From assembly GCA_035640715.1 (NCBI GenBank), contig DASQVO010000344.1, forward strand, positions 1 through 47,405: DNA of 47,405 nt. The letters run 5' to 3'. The translations under genes were made by a program, and so were the position numbers. The notes beneath the pieces are model-generated. The model made no database searches. It saw only the letters and a program-made list of their open reading frames with translations, and had not been told where the DNA came from. Shown here piece by piece: positions 7,121 through 14,970 of the stretch (position 1 is its first letter; the number at the start of each line of letters is the position of its first letter). The stretch comes from DASQVO01 sp035640715 (lineage in GTDB: Bacteria > Actinomycetota > Actinomycetes > Streptosporangiales > Streptosporangiaceae).

Positions 7121-9370
7121 ATGACCATGTTCGTCGCACTGGGCGACTCCATCACTTTGGGTATCGGCGATCCGGCGCCCGGCGGGATGTGGCGCGGCTG
7201 GGCTGCCCTGCTCGCCGAGAGCCTGCCCGAGCCGGGGCTGCACAACCTGGCCACGTCCGGTGCCCTGGCCGCGGACGTGGAGCGCGACCAGTTGCCGCGC
7301 GCGCTCGAACTGCGGCCCGACGTGGCAAGCGTGATCGTAGGGATCAACGACACGCTGCGCTCCAGCTTCGACCCGGCGCGCATCGCGCGTGCGGCCGAGC
7401 ACACGGTGGGGGCGCTGTGCTCGGCCGGCGCCGTGGTGCTGACCATCCGGCTGCCCGACCCGGGCCTCATGCTCGGCTTGCCCAGCGCACTGTCCCGGCC
7501 GCTGGCACGCCGTATCTATGCGGTGAACGCGGTGATGGACGACATCGCCGAGCGCTTCGGCACGCTGCACTTTGACGCCGCCAGGGATCCGGAGACCTAT
7601 GACCGGCGGATGTGGAGCGTGGACCGGCTGCACCCGAGCGAGCGCGGCCATCGCCTGATCGCGTGCCGCTTCCACGACATGCTGGCTGAGGCGGGGCTGC
7701 CGGTCGGGTCGCGCCCGGATCCGGAGCCGTCCAGCCCTCCGCCGACCCGCCGCGCCAAGGCTGCGTGGATGGCCACCAAGGGCACCGGCTGGGTGATCAA
7801 ACGGTCCACCGACCTTGTGCCCTACCTGCTGCTGATGGGCATCAGAGAGCTGTGGGCGGGCGCCGATCCGGACCCGGGACCCCGCTCCTGGGATGACGAC
7901 GGCGCCGAGCGGGCAGCCGGCCCCGCCGGGCAAGCGGCTGGCACTGCCGAGGCGGCGGTGAGCACTGCCGAGGCAGCGGTGAGCACTGCCGAGGCGGCGG
8001 TGAGCACTGCCGAGGCGGCGGTGAGCACTGCTGAGGCGGTGAGCACCGCTGAGCAGGCGGCAGGCACCGACGTGGCCGGTTCGTTACCGCCCGGGAAAGA
8101 GCCGCAGTTCCGTGCGGCCCCAGAGAACACCAGGCTCTTACCGCAGACTGGTTTACAGCCCACTTTGCCGGTTAAGGTAGTCGGAAAAGTAGCCGCTTAT
8201 GTTAACCGGAAAAGTGAGGTTAGCTCCCTGAGCAGCATGCAGATCGTCCTGGCCGGCTTCATCGTCGGAGTCCTCATCGGGCTGACCGGCATGGGTGGCG
8301 GCGCGCTGATGACACCGATCCTGGTCCTGCTCTTCGGCGTGACGCCCAGCGCGGCCGTGTCGAGCGACATCGTCGCCTCGGCGATCATGAAGCCGTTCGG
8401 CGGTGCCATCCACTTCCGTCGCCGTACCGTCCACTGGGGCCTCGTGCGCTGGCTGTCCCTCGGCTCGGTCCCCGCCGCGTTCGCCGGGGTGTTCATCGAC
8501 CATGCCCTCGGTGCGGGCAAGCTGATGCAGCAGCGCCTGGAGTACGGGATGGGGGCCGCCCTCCTGCTGGCCGCGGGCGCCATGGTGATCCGCATGCTGC
8601 TCGACAGCACACGGCCGCGCCGGGCCCCGGCCGGCGCGCCCGCCAGGGACGGGAATGCCGCAGGGAACGAGGACGCCGCCCGGAACGGAGACGCCGCCGG
8701 GGACGAAAACGCGATGTTCCCCGTGAAACGGGCGCTCACCGTCGCCATCGGCGTCTTCGGCGGCCTGCTGGTCGGCATCACGTCGGTGGGGGCCGGATCC
8801 CTGATGATCGTCCTGCTGATGCTGGCCTACCCCGGGCTCTCCATGCGCCGCCTAGTGGGCACCGACATCGTGCAGGCGATGCCGCTGGTCGCCTCGGCGG
8901 CGGTGGCCCATGCCCTCTTCGGGAGCCTGCAGTTCGGGCTGACCGCGGCGATCGCGATCGGCAGCATTCCGGGCGTGATCATCGGCGCGGCCGTCTCGGC
9001 CCGGGCGACGAACTTCCTGCTCCGTCCCGTGCTGGCGTTCGTCCTGCTGGCCACGGCGCTCAAGCTGCTCGGCATGGGCAACCACGTGCTGGCGATCACG
9101 ATGGCGGTGATCCTGGCCATCGGCATGCCGCTGTGGGCATTCCTGGACGGTTCGGCCCGTCCCGACGCGGCATGGCAGGCCGCCGGTGTCCGGAAGCGCC
9201 CGGTGCTGGCCTTGGTGTCGCTCGGCACGCCCGTGGGCGTCGGGCTGGTCACTGCCGTCGTTTACTTCGGCCGCCTTCGGCCCCGGCTGACCCGCGCGTC
9301 CGCAGGGACGGCAGGTCCCAGCCGGGAGCCGGGCGCTGCACAGCACCGGGCAGGCAGCCGCGCCGCGTGA
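7121..9370 (+). CDS. Fusion: SGNH/GDSL hydrolase - heptad repeat - TSUP (TauE/SafE) permease
   Basis: This single 749-codon frame contains two unrelated modules. Residues 1-265 are an SGNH hydrolase: FVALGDSITLG (nucleophile Ser), the Gly block NLATSGAL, the Asn block VIVGINDT, and the catalytic DRLHPSERGH. This part ends with the KGTGWVIKRSTDLVPYLLLMGIRELW tail seen on stand-alone actinobacterial homologues. Residues 274-313 are six degenerate repeats of STAEAAV. Residues 314-372 are low-complexity and encoded by unusually AT-rich DNA. From M373 (ATG 8237) onward is a TSUP-type exporter with about eight membrane helices, including VGVLIGLTGMGGGALMTPIL and GGLLVGITSVGAGSLMIVLL. Either it is one fused membrane-anchored hydrolase/permease, or two genes joined because no stop lies between them. 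Confidence 0.8.
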   Translation: MTMFVALGDSITLGIGDPAPGGMWRGWAALLAESLPEPGLHNLATSGALAADVERDQLPRALELRPDVASVIVGINDTLRSSFDPARIARAAEHTVGALCSAGAVVLTIRLPDPGLMLGLPSALSRPLARRIYAVNAVMDDIAERFGTLHFDAARDPETYDRRMWSVDRLHPSERGHRLIACRFHDMLAEAGLPVGSRPDPEPSSPPPTRRAKAAWMATKGTGWVIKRSTDLVPYLLLMGIRELWAGADPDPGPRSWDDDGAERAAGPAGQAAGTAEAAVSTAEAAVSTAEAAVSTAEAAVSTAEAVSTAEQAAGTDVAGSLPPGKEPQFRAAPENTRLLPQTGLQPTLPVKVVGKVAAYVNRKSEVSSLSSMQIVLAGFIVGVLIGLTGMGGGALMTPILVLLFGVTPSAAVSSDIVASAIMKPFGGAIHFRRRTVHWGLVRWLSLGSVPAAFAGVFIDHALGAGKLMQQRLEYGMGAALLLAAGAMVIRMLLDSTRPRRAPAGAPARDGNAAGNEDAARNGDAAGDENAMFPVKRALTVAIGVFGGLLVGITSVGAGSLMIVLLMLAYPGLSMRRLVGTDIVQAMPLVASAAVAHALFGSLQFGLTAAIAIGSIPGVIIGAAVSARATNFLLRPVLAFVLLATALKLLGMGNHVLAITMAVILAIGMPLWAFLDGSARPDAAWQAAGVRKRPVLALVSLGTPVGVGLVTAVVYFGRLRPRLTRASAGTAGPSREPGAAQHRAGSRAA
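7941..8062 (+). repeat. 21-bp in-frame tandem repeat in the fusion gene
   Basis: The unit gcactgccgaggcggcggtga starts at 7941, 7962, 7983 and 8004 with at most one base changed. It is followed by an 18-bp copy at 8025 (gcactgctgaggcggtga) and a diverged copy at 8043. The repeat keeps frame and encodes STAEAAV heptads. Copy-number change by slippage would alter linker length without breaking the gene. Confidence 0.9.
8168..8209 (+). promoter_or_regulatory. Inverted repeat CCGGTTAA...TTAACCGG inside the fusion linker
   Basis: CCGGTTAA at 8168-8175 and TTAACCGG at 8202-8209 are perfect inverted copies, 26 bp apart. The surrounding 70 bp are noticeably AT-richer than neighbouring coding DNA and contain two GGAAAAGT copies. 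This sits 28 bp before the internal ATG 8237 that begins the permease module. It looks like an operator or promoter region absorbed into the reading frame. No regulator is known. Confidence 0.35.
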
Positions 9371-9403
9371 CGGCGGTGCCCGCCTGACGCCGGTGGCCGC
9401 CAT

Positions 9404-9425
9404 CGCACCGGGCGCGCCTGGTGCG
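9404..9425. terminator. Putative bidirectional hairpin between convergent genes
   Basis: cgcaccgggcg pairs with cgcctggtgcg with one G-U wobble, giving an 11-bp GC-rich stem. It lies between the end of the fusion gene (9370, plus) and the end of sugC (9474, minus). There is no T-tract, as is common for actinomycete hairpin terminators. Confidence 0.45.
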
Positions 9426-9473
9426 GCGCTCTACCCCAGGGCCTTGCGGCGGTAGAGGCGCACAGCCACCCCT

Positions 9474-10652
9474 TTAGCGGCCGAGCACTTTCCCGGTGGA
9501 CGCGTCGAACAGGTGCAGTTTGTGCGTGTCGAACCAGAGGTCGAACGGGGTGCCCTCGCGCGCGCGGGTGGCCGGGTCGAGCCGGGCCACGAACGTGCTG
9601 CTGGCCCCCGGCGCGTCGCCGCTGCCGACTTCCTCAGTCACCCGCTCCAGCTCGGCCAGTTGCGCGCCCTGCGGCTTGGGCACGGGGAAGTAGGCGAACA
9701 CGTCGCTGCCCATCGACTCCAGCACCTCGGCCTTGACGTTCACGATCGCGCCCCGCTCGCGCTTGGCCGAGTCCACCAGCGACGCATCCTCGAACTCCTC
9801 CGGCCGGATGCCGACGATGACGTCCCTCGGCGCCTTCTCCTGCCCGAGCCGGTGCATGGTCTCGGCGGGCAGCCACACGTCACCGAGCGGCCACTTCAGC
9901 ATGCTGCCCGCGATCTGGCCGGGCATGAAGTTCATCGACGGTGATCCGATGAAACCCGCGACGAACAGGTTGGCCGGGTACTCATACAGCTCCTGCGGGG
10001 TACCCACCTGCTGCATCTGGCCGAGCCGCAGGACCATGATCCGGTCGCCGAGGGTCATCGCCTCGGTCTGGTCGTGGGTGACGTAGACGGTCGTCACCAT
10101 GAGCCGCTTCTGCAGACGGGCGATCGAGGTCCGCATCTGTCCGCGCAGCTTCGCATCCAGGTTGGACAGTGGCTCGTCCATCAGGAAGGCATGGGGATTG
10201 CGCACGATCGCGCGGCCCATGGCGACCCGCTGACGCTGCCCGCCGGACAGGTTGGCCGGCTTGCGGTCCAGCTGCTCGTTGAGTTCCAGCAGCTCAGCGG
10301 CCTCGGCTACCCGGCGGTCGATCTCCTCCTGCGGCATGTGCGAGATCCGCAGCGGGAAGCTCATGTTCTGCCGCACGGTCATGTGCGGGTACAGCGCATA
10401 GGTCTGGAAGACCATGGCGATGTCCCGGTCCTTCGGGCTGAGCTGGTTCACCACCTTGCCGTCGATGCGCAGCTCGCCCGCACTGATGTCCTCCAGGCCG
10501 GCGATCATGTTCAGGGCCGTCGACTTGCCGCAGCCGGACGGGCCGACGAACACGATGAACTCGCCGTCGGCGATGTCCAGGTTCAGCCCCCGGACCGCTT
10601 CGGTGCCGTCCGGGTAGCGCTTGGTGACGTTTTCTAGCGAGATGGTGGCCAT
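9474..10652 (-). CDS. sugC: Sugar ABC transporter ATP-binding protein, SugC-type
   Basis: This is the 392-residue cytoplasmic ATPase of a carbohydrate importer of the MalK/UgpC/MsmX class. Walker A is GPSGCGKST (residues 37-45), the Q-loop is in VFQTYALYPHM, the signature is LSGGQRQ (135-141), Walker B is FLMDEP (D159, E160), and the H-loop is in YVTHDQTEA. The C-terminal third is the regulatory OB-type domain with the usual VIVGIRPEEF. It is the last gene of lpqY-sugA-sugB-sugC and starts 10 bp after sugB. By operon likeness it energises trehalose recycling. MsmX-like ATPases can serve several permeases, so its role may be wider. Length equals mycobacterial SugC. Confidence 0.9.
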   Translation of the reverse strand: MATISLENVTKRYPDGTEAVRGLNLDIADGEFIVFVGPSGCGKSTALNMIAGLEDISAGELRIDGKVVNQLSPKDRDIAMVFQTYALYPHMTVRQNMSFPLRISHMPQEEIDRRVAEAAELLELNEQLDRKPANLSGGQRQRVAMGRAIVRNPHAFLMDEPLSNLDAKLRGQMRTSIARLQKRLMVTTVYVTHDQTEAMTLGDRIMVLRLGQMQQVGTPQELYEYPANLFVAGFIGSPSMNFMPGQIAGSMLKWPLGDVWLPAETMHRLGQEKAPRDVIVGIRPEEFEDASLVDSAKRERGAIVNVKAEVLESMGSDVFAYFPVPKPQGAQLAELERVTEEVGSGDAPGASSTFVARLDPATRAREGTPFDLWFDTHKLHLFDASTGKVLGR

Positions 10653-10662
10653 GCCCGCCTCC

Positions 10663-11544
10663 TCATCCTTTGACCGCGCCTGAGGTCAGACCGGCAACGA
10701 TGCGACGCTGGAAGATCATGACGAAGATGACAATCGGGATCGTGATGATGGCGGCGGCCGCCGCGATTGACCCAATCGGGAACGTGAACTGCGAGACGCC
10801 GGTGAAGAAGCCCATCGCAGCCGGGGCCGTGCGCGCCGCGTTCGTGGACGTCAGCGAGATGGCGAACAGGAACTCGTTCCAGCAGAACATGAAGACGAGG
10901 ATCGCGGTCGTGGCGATGCCCGGGATGGCCAGCGGCGCGATCACGTCCGTGAAGATCTGCCGTTGCGACGCCCCGTCGACCTTGGCCGCCTTCTCCAGGT
11001 CCCAGGGGATCTCCCGGAAGAATGCCGACAGCGTGTAGATGGCCAGCGGCAGGGAGAACGCGAGGTAGGGGATGATCAGGCCGGGCCAGGTGTTGAACAG
11101 GCCGATCTGCCGCTCGATGTTGAACATCGGGTTGACCAGCGATATCTGCGGGAACATCGCGATCAGCAGCGACATCCCGATGAGCAGGCCCTTGCCGGGG
11201 AAGTTCAGCCGCGCGATGGCGTAGGCGGCCATCGTGGCGAGCAGGACCGAGATCGCGGTCGTAATGAGCCCGATCCCGATCGAGTTGATCAGCGGCCGGA
11301 TGAACGCCGAGGTGTGGAAGATCCCGGAGTAGTTGGTCCAGGACCACTTGATCGGCCAGAAGCTGCCGTCGGTGAGGGTCGCCGGATCCTTGAACGACAG
11401 GGCGACGAGCCACCAGATAGGGAACAGCGTCCACGCGACGGTGATCAGGTTGGCGACCGCCCAGCCGGTCTTCCGCCGGGCCGGCATGGCCGGGCCGGCC
11501 GTCGTTGCCGCCGCGGCGACGGCGGGGGCTGCTACCGCGGTCAT
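10663..11544 (-). CDS. sugB: Trehalose-type ABC transporter permease, SugB-like
   Basis: This 293-residue inner-membrane permease belongs to the MalG class. It has about six membrane helices. The EAA loop that docks the ATPase reads EKAAKVDGASQRQIFTDVIAPLAIPGI. The N-terminus is a short Ala-rich cytoplasmic tail, then the first helix VANLITVAWTLFPIWWLVALSF. SFKDPATLTDGSFWPIKWSWTNYSGIF is typical of the family. The start codon directly follows the sugA stop (11545/11544), implying translational coupling. It pairs with SugA to form the channel. Assignment to the trehalose system rests on the strong likeness of its operon partners to SugA and LpqY. Confidence 0.9.
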   Translation of the reverse strand: MTAVAAPAVAAAATTAGPAMPARRKTGWAVANLITVAWTLFPIWWLVALSFKDPATLTDGSFWPIKWSWTNYSGIFHTSAFIRPLINSIGIGLITTAISVLLATMAAYAIARLNFPGKGLLIGMSLLIAMFPQISLVNPMFNIERQIGLFNTWPGLIIPYLAFSLPLAIYTLSAFFREIPWDLEKAAKVDGASQRQIFTDVIAPLAIPGIATTAILVFMFCWNEFLFAISLTSTNAARTAPAAMGFFTGVSQFTFPIGSIAAAAAIITIPIVIFVMIFQRRIVAGLTSGAVKG

Positions 11545-12486
11545 TTAGCGTCGCTCCAATGCGGTACCGGGCGCGGCCGTGCCGAAGCCCCTGATGAACA
11601 GGAAGGCGATGATCGCCACCGCGATGAAGATCAGCACGGAGATCGTCGATCCGATCCCGAGGTTCAGCGCGGTGAAGAGGTTGTCGTAGCCCAGGATCGA
11701 GACGGATCCGGTGCCGTTGTTGCCCTTGGTGAGGATGAAGATGTTGTCGAAGATCCGGAAGGCGTCAAGCGTCCGGAAGAGCAGCGCCACCAAGATCGCC
11801 GGTTTCATCAGCGGCAGCATGATCTGGGTGAACCGCTGCCACGCGCTGGCCCCGTCGACCTTGGCCGCCCGCAGCAGCTCGTCCGGGACGAGGGAGAGGC
11901 CGGCCAGCAGAAGCAGGGTCATGAACGGCGCGGTCTTCCAGATCTCCGCCAGGATGATGACGGCGATCGCCTGGATCTGGCTGGTCAGCGGGGCGCTCCC
12001 GGCTGGCAGCAGGTTGGCGAGGTAGCCGACACCCGGCGTCCAGGCGAACTGCCAGCTGAAGGCGGCGGCCACCGTCACGATCCCGTAGGGAATCAGAATC
12101 GATGTCCGGACCAGGCCCCGCCACAGCGGCGTCCGGTGCAGCAGCATGGCGAGCGCCATGCCGAGCACGAGTTCCACCGCGACCGACACCACCGTGATGA
12201 TCACGGTGACGGCGAACGCGTGCCACCAGACGCCGCTGGACAGCACCACGCCGTAGTTGGACAAGCCCACGAAATGGGTGAGCTGCGGGAACCTGAGGTC
12301 GTACCGCTGCAGCGACAGGTAGATCGCGTAGCCGATGGGGTAGAAGGCGACCAGGGCCATCACGATTACCGCGGGCGCGCAGAGCAGCCAGCCAAAGCGC
12401 CGCTCGGCGCGGGCGCCTTCGGACAACCGCCGGCGCTCTTCCCGGGTGAGGGTGGCTGGCTTCGGCGGGGCCGCCATCTGGGTCAT
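11545..12486 (-). CDS. sugA: Trehalose-type ABC transporter permease, SugA-like
   Basis: This 313-residue permease of the MalF class has six membrane segments after a charged cytoplasmic N-terminus. Long stretches match what I recall of mycobacterial SugA: ILIPYGIVTVAAAFSWQFAW, TPGVGYLANLLP, APLTSQI, AEIWKTAPFMTLLLLAGLSL and FRTLDAFRIFDNIFILT. The EAA loop is LRAAKVDGASAWQRFTQIMLP. Such close likeness makes the trehalose-recycling importer the best assignment for this operon. It begins 31 bp after lpqY and abuts sugB. In mycobacteria this system reimports trehalose released during cell-envelope mycolylation; here, without evidence of mycolates, it more likely scavenges trehalose. Confidence 0.92.
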   Translation of the reverse strand: MTQMAAPPKPATLTREERRRLSEGARAERRFGWLLCAPAVIVMALVAFYPIGYAIYLSLQRYDLRFPQLTHFVGLSNYGVVLSSGVWWHAFAVTVIITVVSVAVELVLGMALAMLLHRTPLWRGLVRTSILIPYGIVTVAAAFSWQFAWTPGVGYLANLLPAGSAPLTSQIQAIAVIILAEIWKTAPFMTLLLLAGLSLVPDELLRAAKVDGASAWQRFTQIMLPLMKPAILVALLFRTLDAFRIFDNIFILTKGNNGTGSVSILGYDNLFTALNLGIGSTISVLIFIAVAIIAFLFIRGFGTAAPGTALERR

Positions 12487-12517
12487 GCGGTCACCTCTGT
12501 TTCGGTTGGGCCACGCT

Positions 12518-13891
12518 TCATGGGATCAGCCCCTTGTCGGCAAGCGCGTTGTTGATGCCGCCGGTGATCTGCCTCAGCGTGGCAGCCGGATTGATGTCCC
12601 TCGGCGGTGACACGGCGTGCGATATCACGATCGAGACGTTCTGGTACGCGGGGGTCTTCGGCCGCACCGATGCCGACAGCAGTGACGCCTTGATCGCTGC
12701 GGCATAGGGGAATGCCCTGATGAAGGATGGGTCGGTGTATAGGGACATAAGTGTCGGCGGCAGGCCGCCCTTGATGGCGGCGAGGGACTGGTTCGCCCGG
12801 TCGCGTAGGCAGAGGATGGCCTGCTGGGCCAGTGCGGGGTGGGCTGAGTAGCGGCTCACCGCGAGGTCGATGCCGCCGATCGTGACATGTGAGGGGATGC
12901 CCGGGTCGACGCGCGGGTAGGGCGCCCATTTGAAGTGCTTGAAGATCTGCGGCTGGTCAGCCTGCATCGAGGGATAGACGAACGGGTAGTTCAGCTCGAA
13001 CGCGGCAGCGCCGCCCTCCATCGCCAGCCGGTTCTGGTCCTCCTGCTGCACGCTCAGCGACGGGTCGGCGGCCGGTGAGTGCGCGAGCTGCAACATGATC
13101 TGCAGCGTCCGGGCCGCGGGCGCGCCCAGCGACGGATGCTCGTCGTTGGCGGTGAGAACGCTGCCGCCGGCGCTGGCCACGAGCGTGTTGAACCACACCG
13201 TGACGCCCTCGTACTGGGCGCCCTGGATCTCGATGTAGTGCGGCTTGCCCTCCCGCGCGAGCTGCTCGGCGTCCGCGATCATCTGTGCCCACGTGGCGGG
13301 CGGCGTGGGCACCAGGTCAGACCGGTACCACAGCAGCTGCGTGTTGGTGTTGTAGGGCACCGCGTACAGCTTGCCCTTCCACGTCGCCGTCTGCAGCATC
13401 GTCGGCAGCGTGTCCTTCTCCGCGGCCGCCAGGTTCGCGCTGGTCCACGGGATGATCCAGCCGGCTTGGGCGAACTCCGCCTCCCACGTCACGTCCAGCC
13501 CGAGGATGTCCATCGACGAGTCACGGGCCGATAGGCGCAGCACCATTTGCTGACGCTGGCCGTCCGCATCGCTCGGGAGCTTGTTGTAGACGATCCTGTA
13601 GCGACCGCCCGATTCGGCGCTGCAGGTGCTGGACGCCTGCTGGATCGCTCCGGAGTTGTCGGGGAAACTCCAGTAGTTCAGCGTGACCGGGACGTTCGCG
13701 GCCGAGGCCGATGAGCACGCCGCCAGCCCGGCCGTCAGCAGGACGAGGCTCGACGCGACCGCCACCCGCGACCGCAGGCGCCGGCCCGGCAGTGAGGCAC
13801 AGGGCGTGGCATCTCTGTGAGACGGCCAGCCGCGTGTGGCCCACCAGCGCATGCGCCGTCGGCTGGCCGGTCGCGTGCCTCGAGCATCCAT
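12518..13891 (-). CDS. lpqY: Trehalose-binding lipoprotein, LpqY-like
   Basis: This 457-residue extracellular solute-binding protein of the MalE class is anchored as a lipoprotein. After a long basic N-terminus there is a signal LLTAGLAAC with lipobox Cys. The mature part begins with VTLNYWSFPDNSGAI and continues with DILGLDVTWEAEFAQAGWI, YAVPYNTNTQLLWYRSDLV, GVTVWFNTLVASAGGSVL, VTIGGIDLAVS and IKGGLPPTLMSLY, all matching the LpqY layout. I chose ATG 13891 (after GGGGTGG) rather than the earlier GTG/ATG options, whose residues look non-coding. First gene of the operon. Its start codon lies inside a 16-bp palindrome that may be an operator. Confidence 0.88.
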   Translation of the reverse strand: MDARGTRPASRRRMRWWATRGWPSHRDATPCASLPGRRLRSRVAVASSLVLLTAGLAACSSASAANVPVTLNYWSFPDNSGAIQQASSTCSAESGGRYRIVYNKLPSDADGQRQQMVLRLSARDSSMDILGLDVTWEAEFAQAGWIIPWTSANLAAAEKDTLPTMLQTATWKGKLYAVPYNTNTQLLWYRSDLVPTPPATWAQMIADAEQLAREGKPHYIEIQGAQYEGVTVWFNTLVASAGGSVLTANDEHPSLGAPAARTLQIMLQLAHSPAADPSLSVQQEDQNRLAMEGGAAAFELNYPFVYPSMQADQPQIFKHFKWAPYPRVDPGIPSHVTIGGIDLAVSRYSAHPALAQQAILCLRDRANQSLAAIKGGLPPTLMSLYTDPSFIRAFPYAAAIKASLLSASVRPKTPAYQNVSIVISHAVSPPRDINPAATLRQITGGINNALADKGLIP

Positions 13892-13896
13892 GCTCG
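13881..13896. promoter_or_regulatory. 16-bp palindrome over the lpqY start codon
   Basis: CGAGCAT-CC-ATGCTCG is a perfect 7-bp inverted repeat with a 2-bp centre, and the lpqY start codon (13889-13891, minus) lies inside it. A dimeric regulator bound here would block initiation of the trehalose operon, or the hairpin could mask the start in mRNA. No LacI- or GntR-type regulator is encoded next to it. Confidence 0.4.
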
Positions 13897-14174
13897 GACC
13901 ACCCCACTCCGTTGTCGGTGGCCTCCGGCATCCGGAACATTTCCGGCGCCGGGCGTTTATCTCCTGATGGTGCCCCGACGCGACAGGGATCTCAACACTT
14001 GACAATGCCTCAGTTCGCTGGGTCGCCTGCGATAACCACAGCCGGGTCGTCCATCTCCTCGGGGCTGTCGGCCGGTACGCCAGTCCGCCCCATCGCGGAG
14101 CGACTTTTCGGCGACGTCGCCGCTATCTATCCATTGTCCTGCTTCAGCTTCGTTACATGGGGCAGGCTTAATAG

Positions 14175-14444
14175 ATGGTCATCGAGGTCATCGAGGTCTT
14201 GGGTGACGGGTCCGTACGTCACGCGGTGGTGGACACCGCCGGCCGTGGCGATGCGGTCCGCTGGGCGCGCATGGTGGAGCAGGCCAGCCTTGAGGTGCCG
14301 CCGCCGTACCGCCCCGAGCCCGGGCAGCCCGTCTATGAGATCCGCGCGGGCGATCAGGTGGCCCAGATCGCGGAGGGGGATATGGTGGGGCCCCTGCGGG
14401 AACTGGTCAGGGCCGTGCTGGCCGCAAGCGGGGGCGCCGGCTGA
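14175..14444 (+). CDS. Small emfourin-like protein (protease inhibitor family)
   Basis: This 89-residue soluble protein begins MVIEVIEVLGDGSVRHAVVDTAGRG, followed by ARMVEQASLEVPPPYRPEPGQPVYEIRAGDQVAQIAEGDMVGPLRELVRAVLA. The pattern resembles emfourin: an N-terminal IEV strand, a central Val-Glu-x-Ala stretch with a Pro-rich loop, Y-E-I strand, acidic turn and C-terminal amphipathic helix with LRELV. Emfourins inhibit M4 (thermolysin-like) proteases and are usually next to one. No M4 protease is visible here; the two proteases in the window are S53. Length fits the family. The Shine-Dalgarno is weak. Function by family likeness only. Confidence 0.6.
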   Translation: MVIEVIEVLGDGSVRHAVVDTAGRGDAVRWARMVEQASLEVPPPYRPEPGQPVYEIRAGDQVAQIAEGDMVGPLRELVRAVLAASGGAG

Positions 14445-14468
14445 CGCACGTCCGGGGAGCTGGACTGA

Positions 14469-14720
14469 GAGTCCTACGACACTTTCAATGACTGCCTGTC
14501 CGAGCTGGTGAACAGCGCGTACCAGCCGTCCATCTGCATCGACGTGTCGCGCCTGGAGCATTGCAGCTCATCGGACGTAGCGATCCTGGTGTGGGCTTGG
14601 CGGGCCGTCACAAGCAAAGGCGGGGCGATGATCCTGCTGCGGCCCGATGCGGGCCGCGAAGCCATCAACCTCGCTGGGCAGGAGGGCACCAGACGCGACG
14701 GCCGCAAAGATGCCGTTCAT
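14469..14720 (+). pseudogene. STAS-domain fragment (anti-sigma factor antagonist-like), N-truncated
   Basis: The frame starting just after a TGA at 14466-14468 reads SYDTFNDCLSELVNSAYQP, then SICIDVSRLEHCSSSDVAIL, then VWAWRAVTSKGGAMILLRPD. This corresponds to the second half of a STAS domain, with the strand-Asp-Leu-Ser segment, the Ser block (SSSD, usually DSSG) that is phosphorylated in SpoIIAA-like proteins, and the following helix. The first two strands are missing and no proper start precedes it; only GTG 14502 and GTG codons further in are in frame. Beyond about 14720 the frame looks non-coding and runs to a stop at 14978. I infer a decayed gene. Confidence 0.5.
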
Positions 14721-14903
14721 GGCATGCGCAGCCTGACGCATCTGCCGCCGCTCTTTACGCGAAGGCCTGAGGATGTGCTTGACGACCCAGTACACGCTGA
14801 TCATCCAGAAGACGATGACGAAGGCGGCGAAGATCTCGCCAGCGGTGAAAGGAAGTGCAAGGACACAGCACCTCCAGGTGAATCCAGTGCGCGCGGCTCC
14901 CAT
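14568..14903 (-). CDS. Small single-span membrane protein, uncertain
   Basis: The minus-strand frame has VLALPFTAGEIFAAFVIVFW, then MISVYWVVKHILRPSRKERR, then QMRQAAHAMNGIFAAVASG: one convincing membrane helix followed by a basic juxtamembrane segment and an amphipathic helix. I do not recognise the family. ATG 14903 is the first usable start but has no Shine-Dalgarno. A good GGAGGTGCT-GTG lies at about 14865 but reads a different frame by one base, so a frameshift near the start is possible. The C-terminal 35 residues overlap the STAS remnant and may not be genuine. A hydrophobic segment with a basic inner side suggests the helix is real. Confidence 0.4.
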   Translation of the reverse strand: MGAARTGFTWRCCVLALPFTAGEIFAAFVIVFWMISVYWVVKHILRPSRKERRQMRQAAHAMNGIFAAVASGALLPSEVDGFAARIGPQQDHRPAFACDGPPSPHQDRYVR

Positions 14904-14970
14904 GTGTTTGACGCGACACCGGCACGGAGGGTTGACAACGATCATGGGAGTGTTGCGCGCCGGAGGGCGG

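Noticed and set aside
7941..8062. Possible CRISPR-like array
   Set aside because: The repeats are directly tandem with no spacers, in frame, and encode a heptad. No cas genes are nearby.
10963..12555. 530-codon plus-strand frame across sugA and sugB
   Set aside because: Asp/Glu/Arg/Gln-rich shadow of two genuine membrane-protein genes, with no hydrophobic or catalytic pattern of its own.
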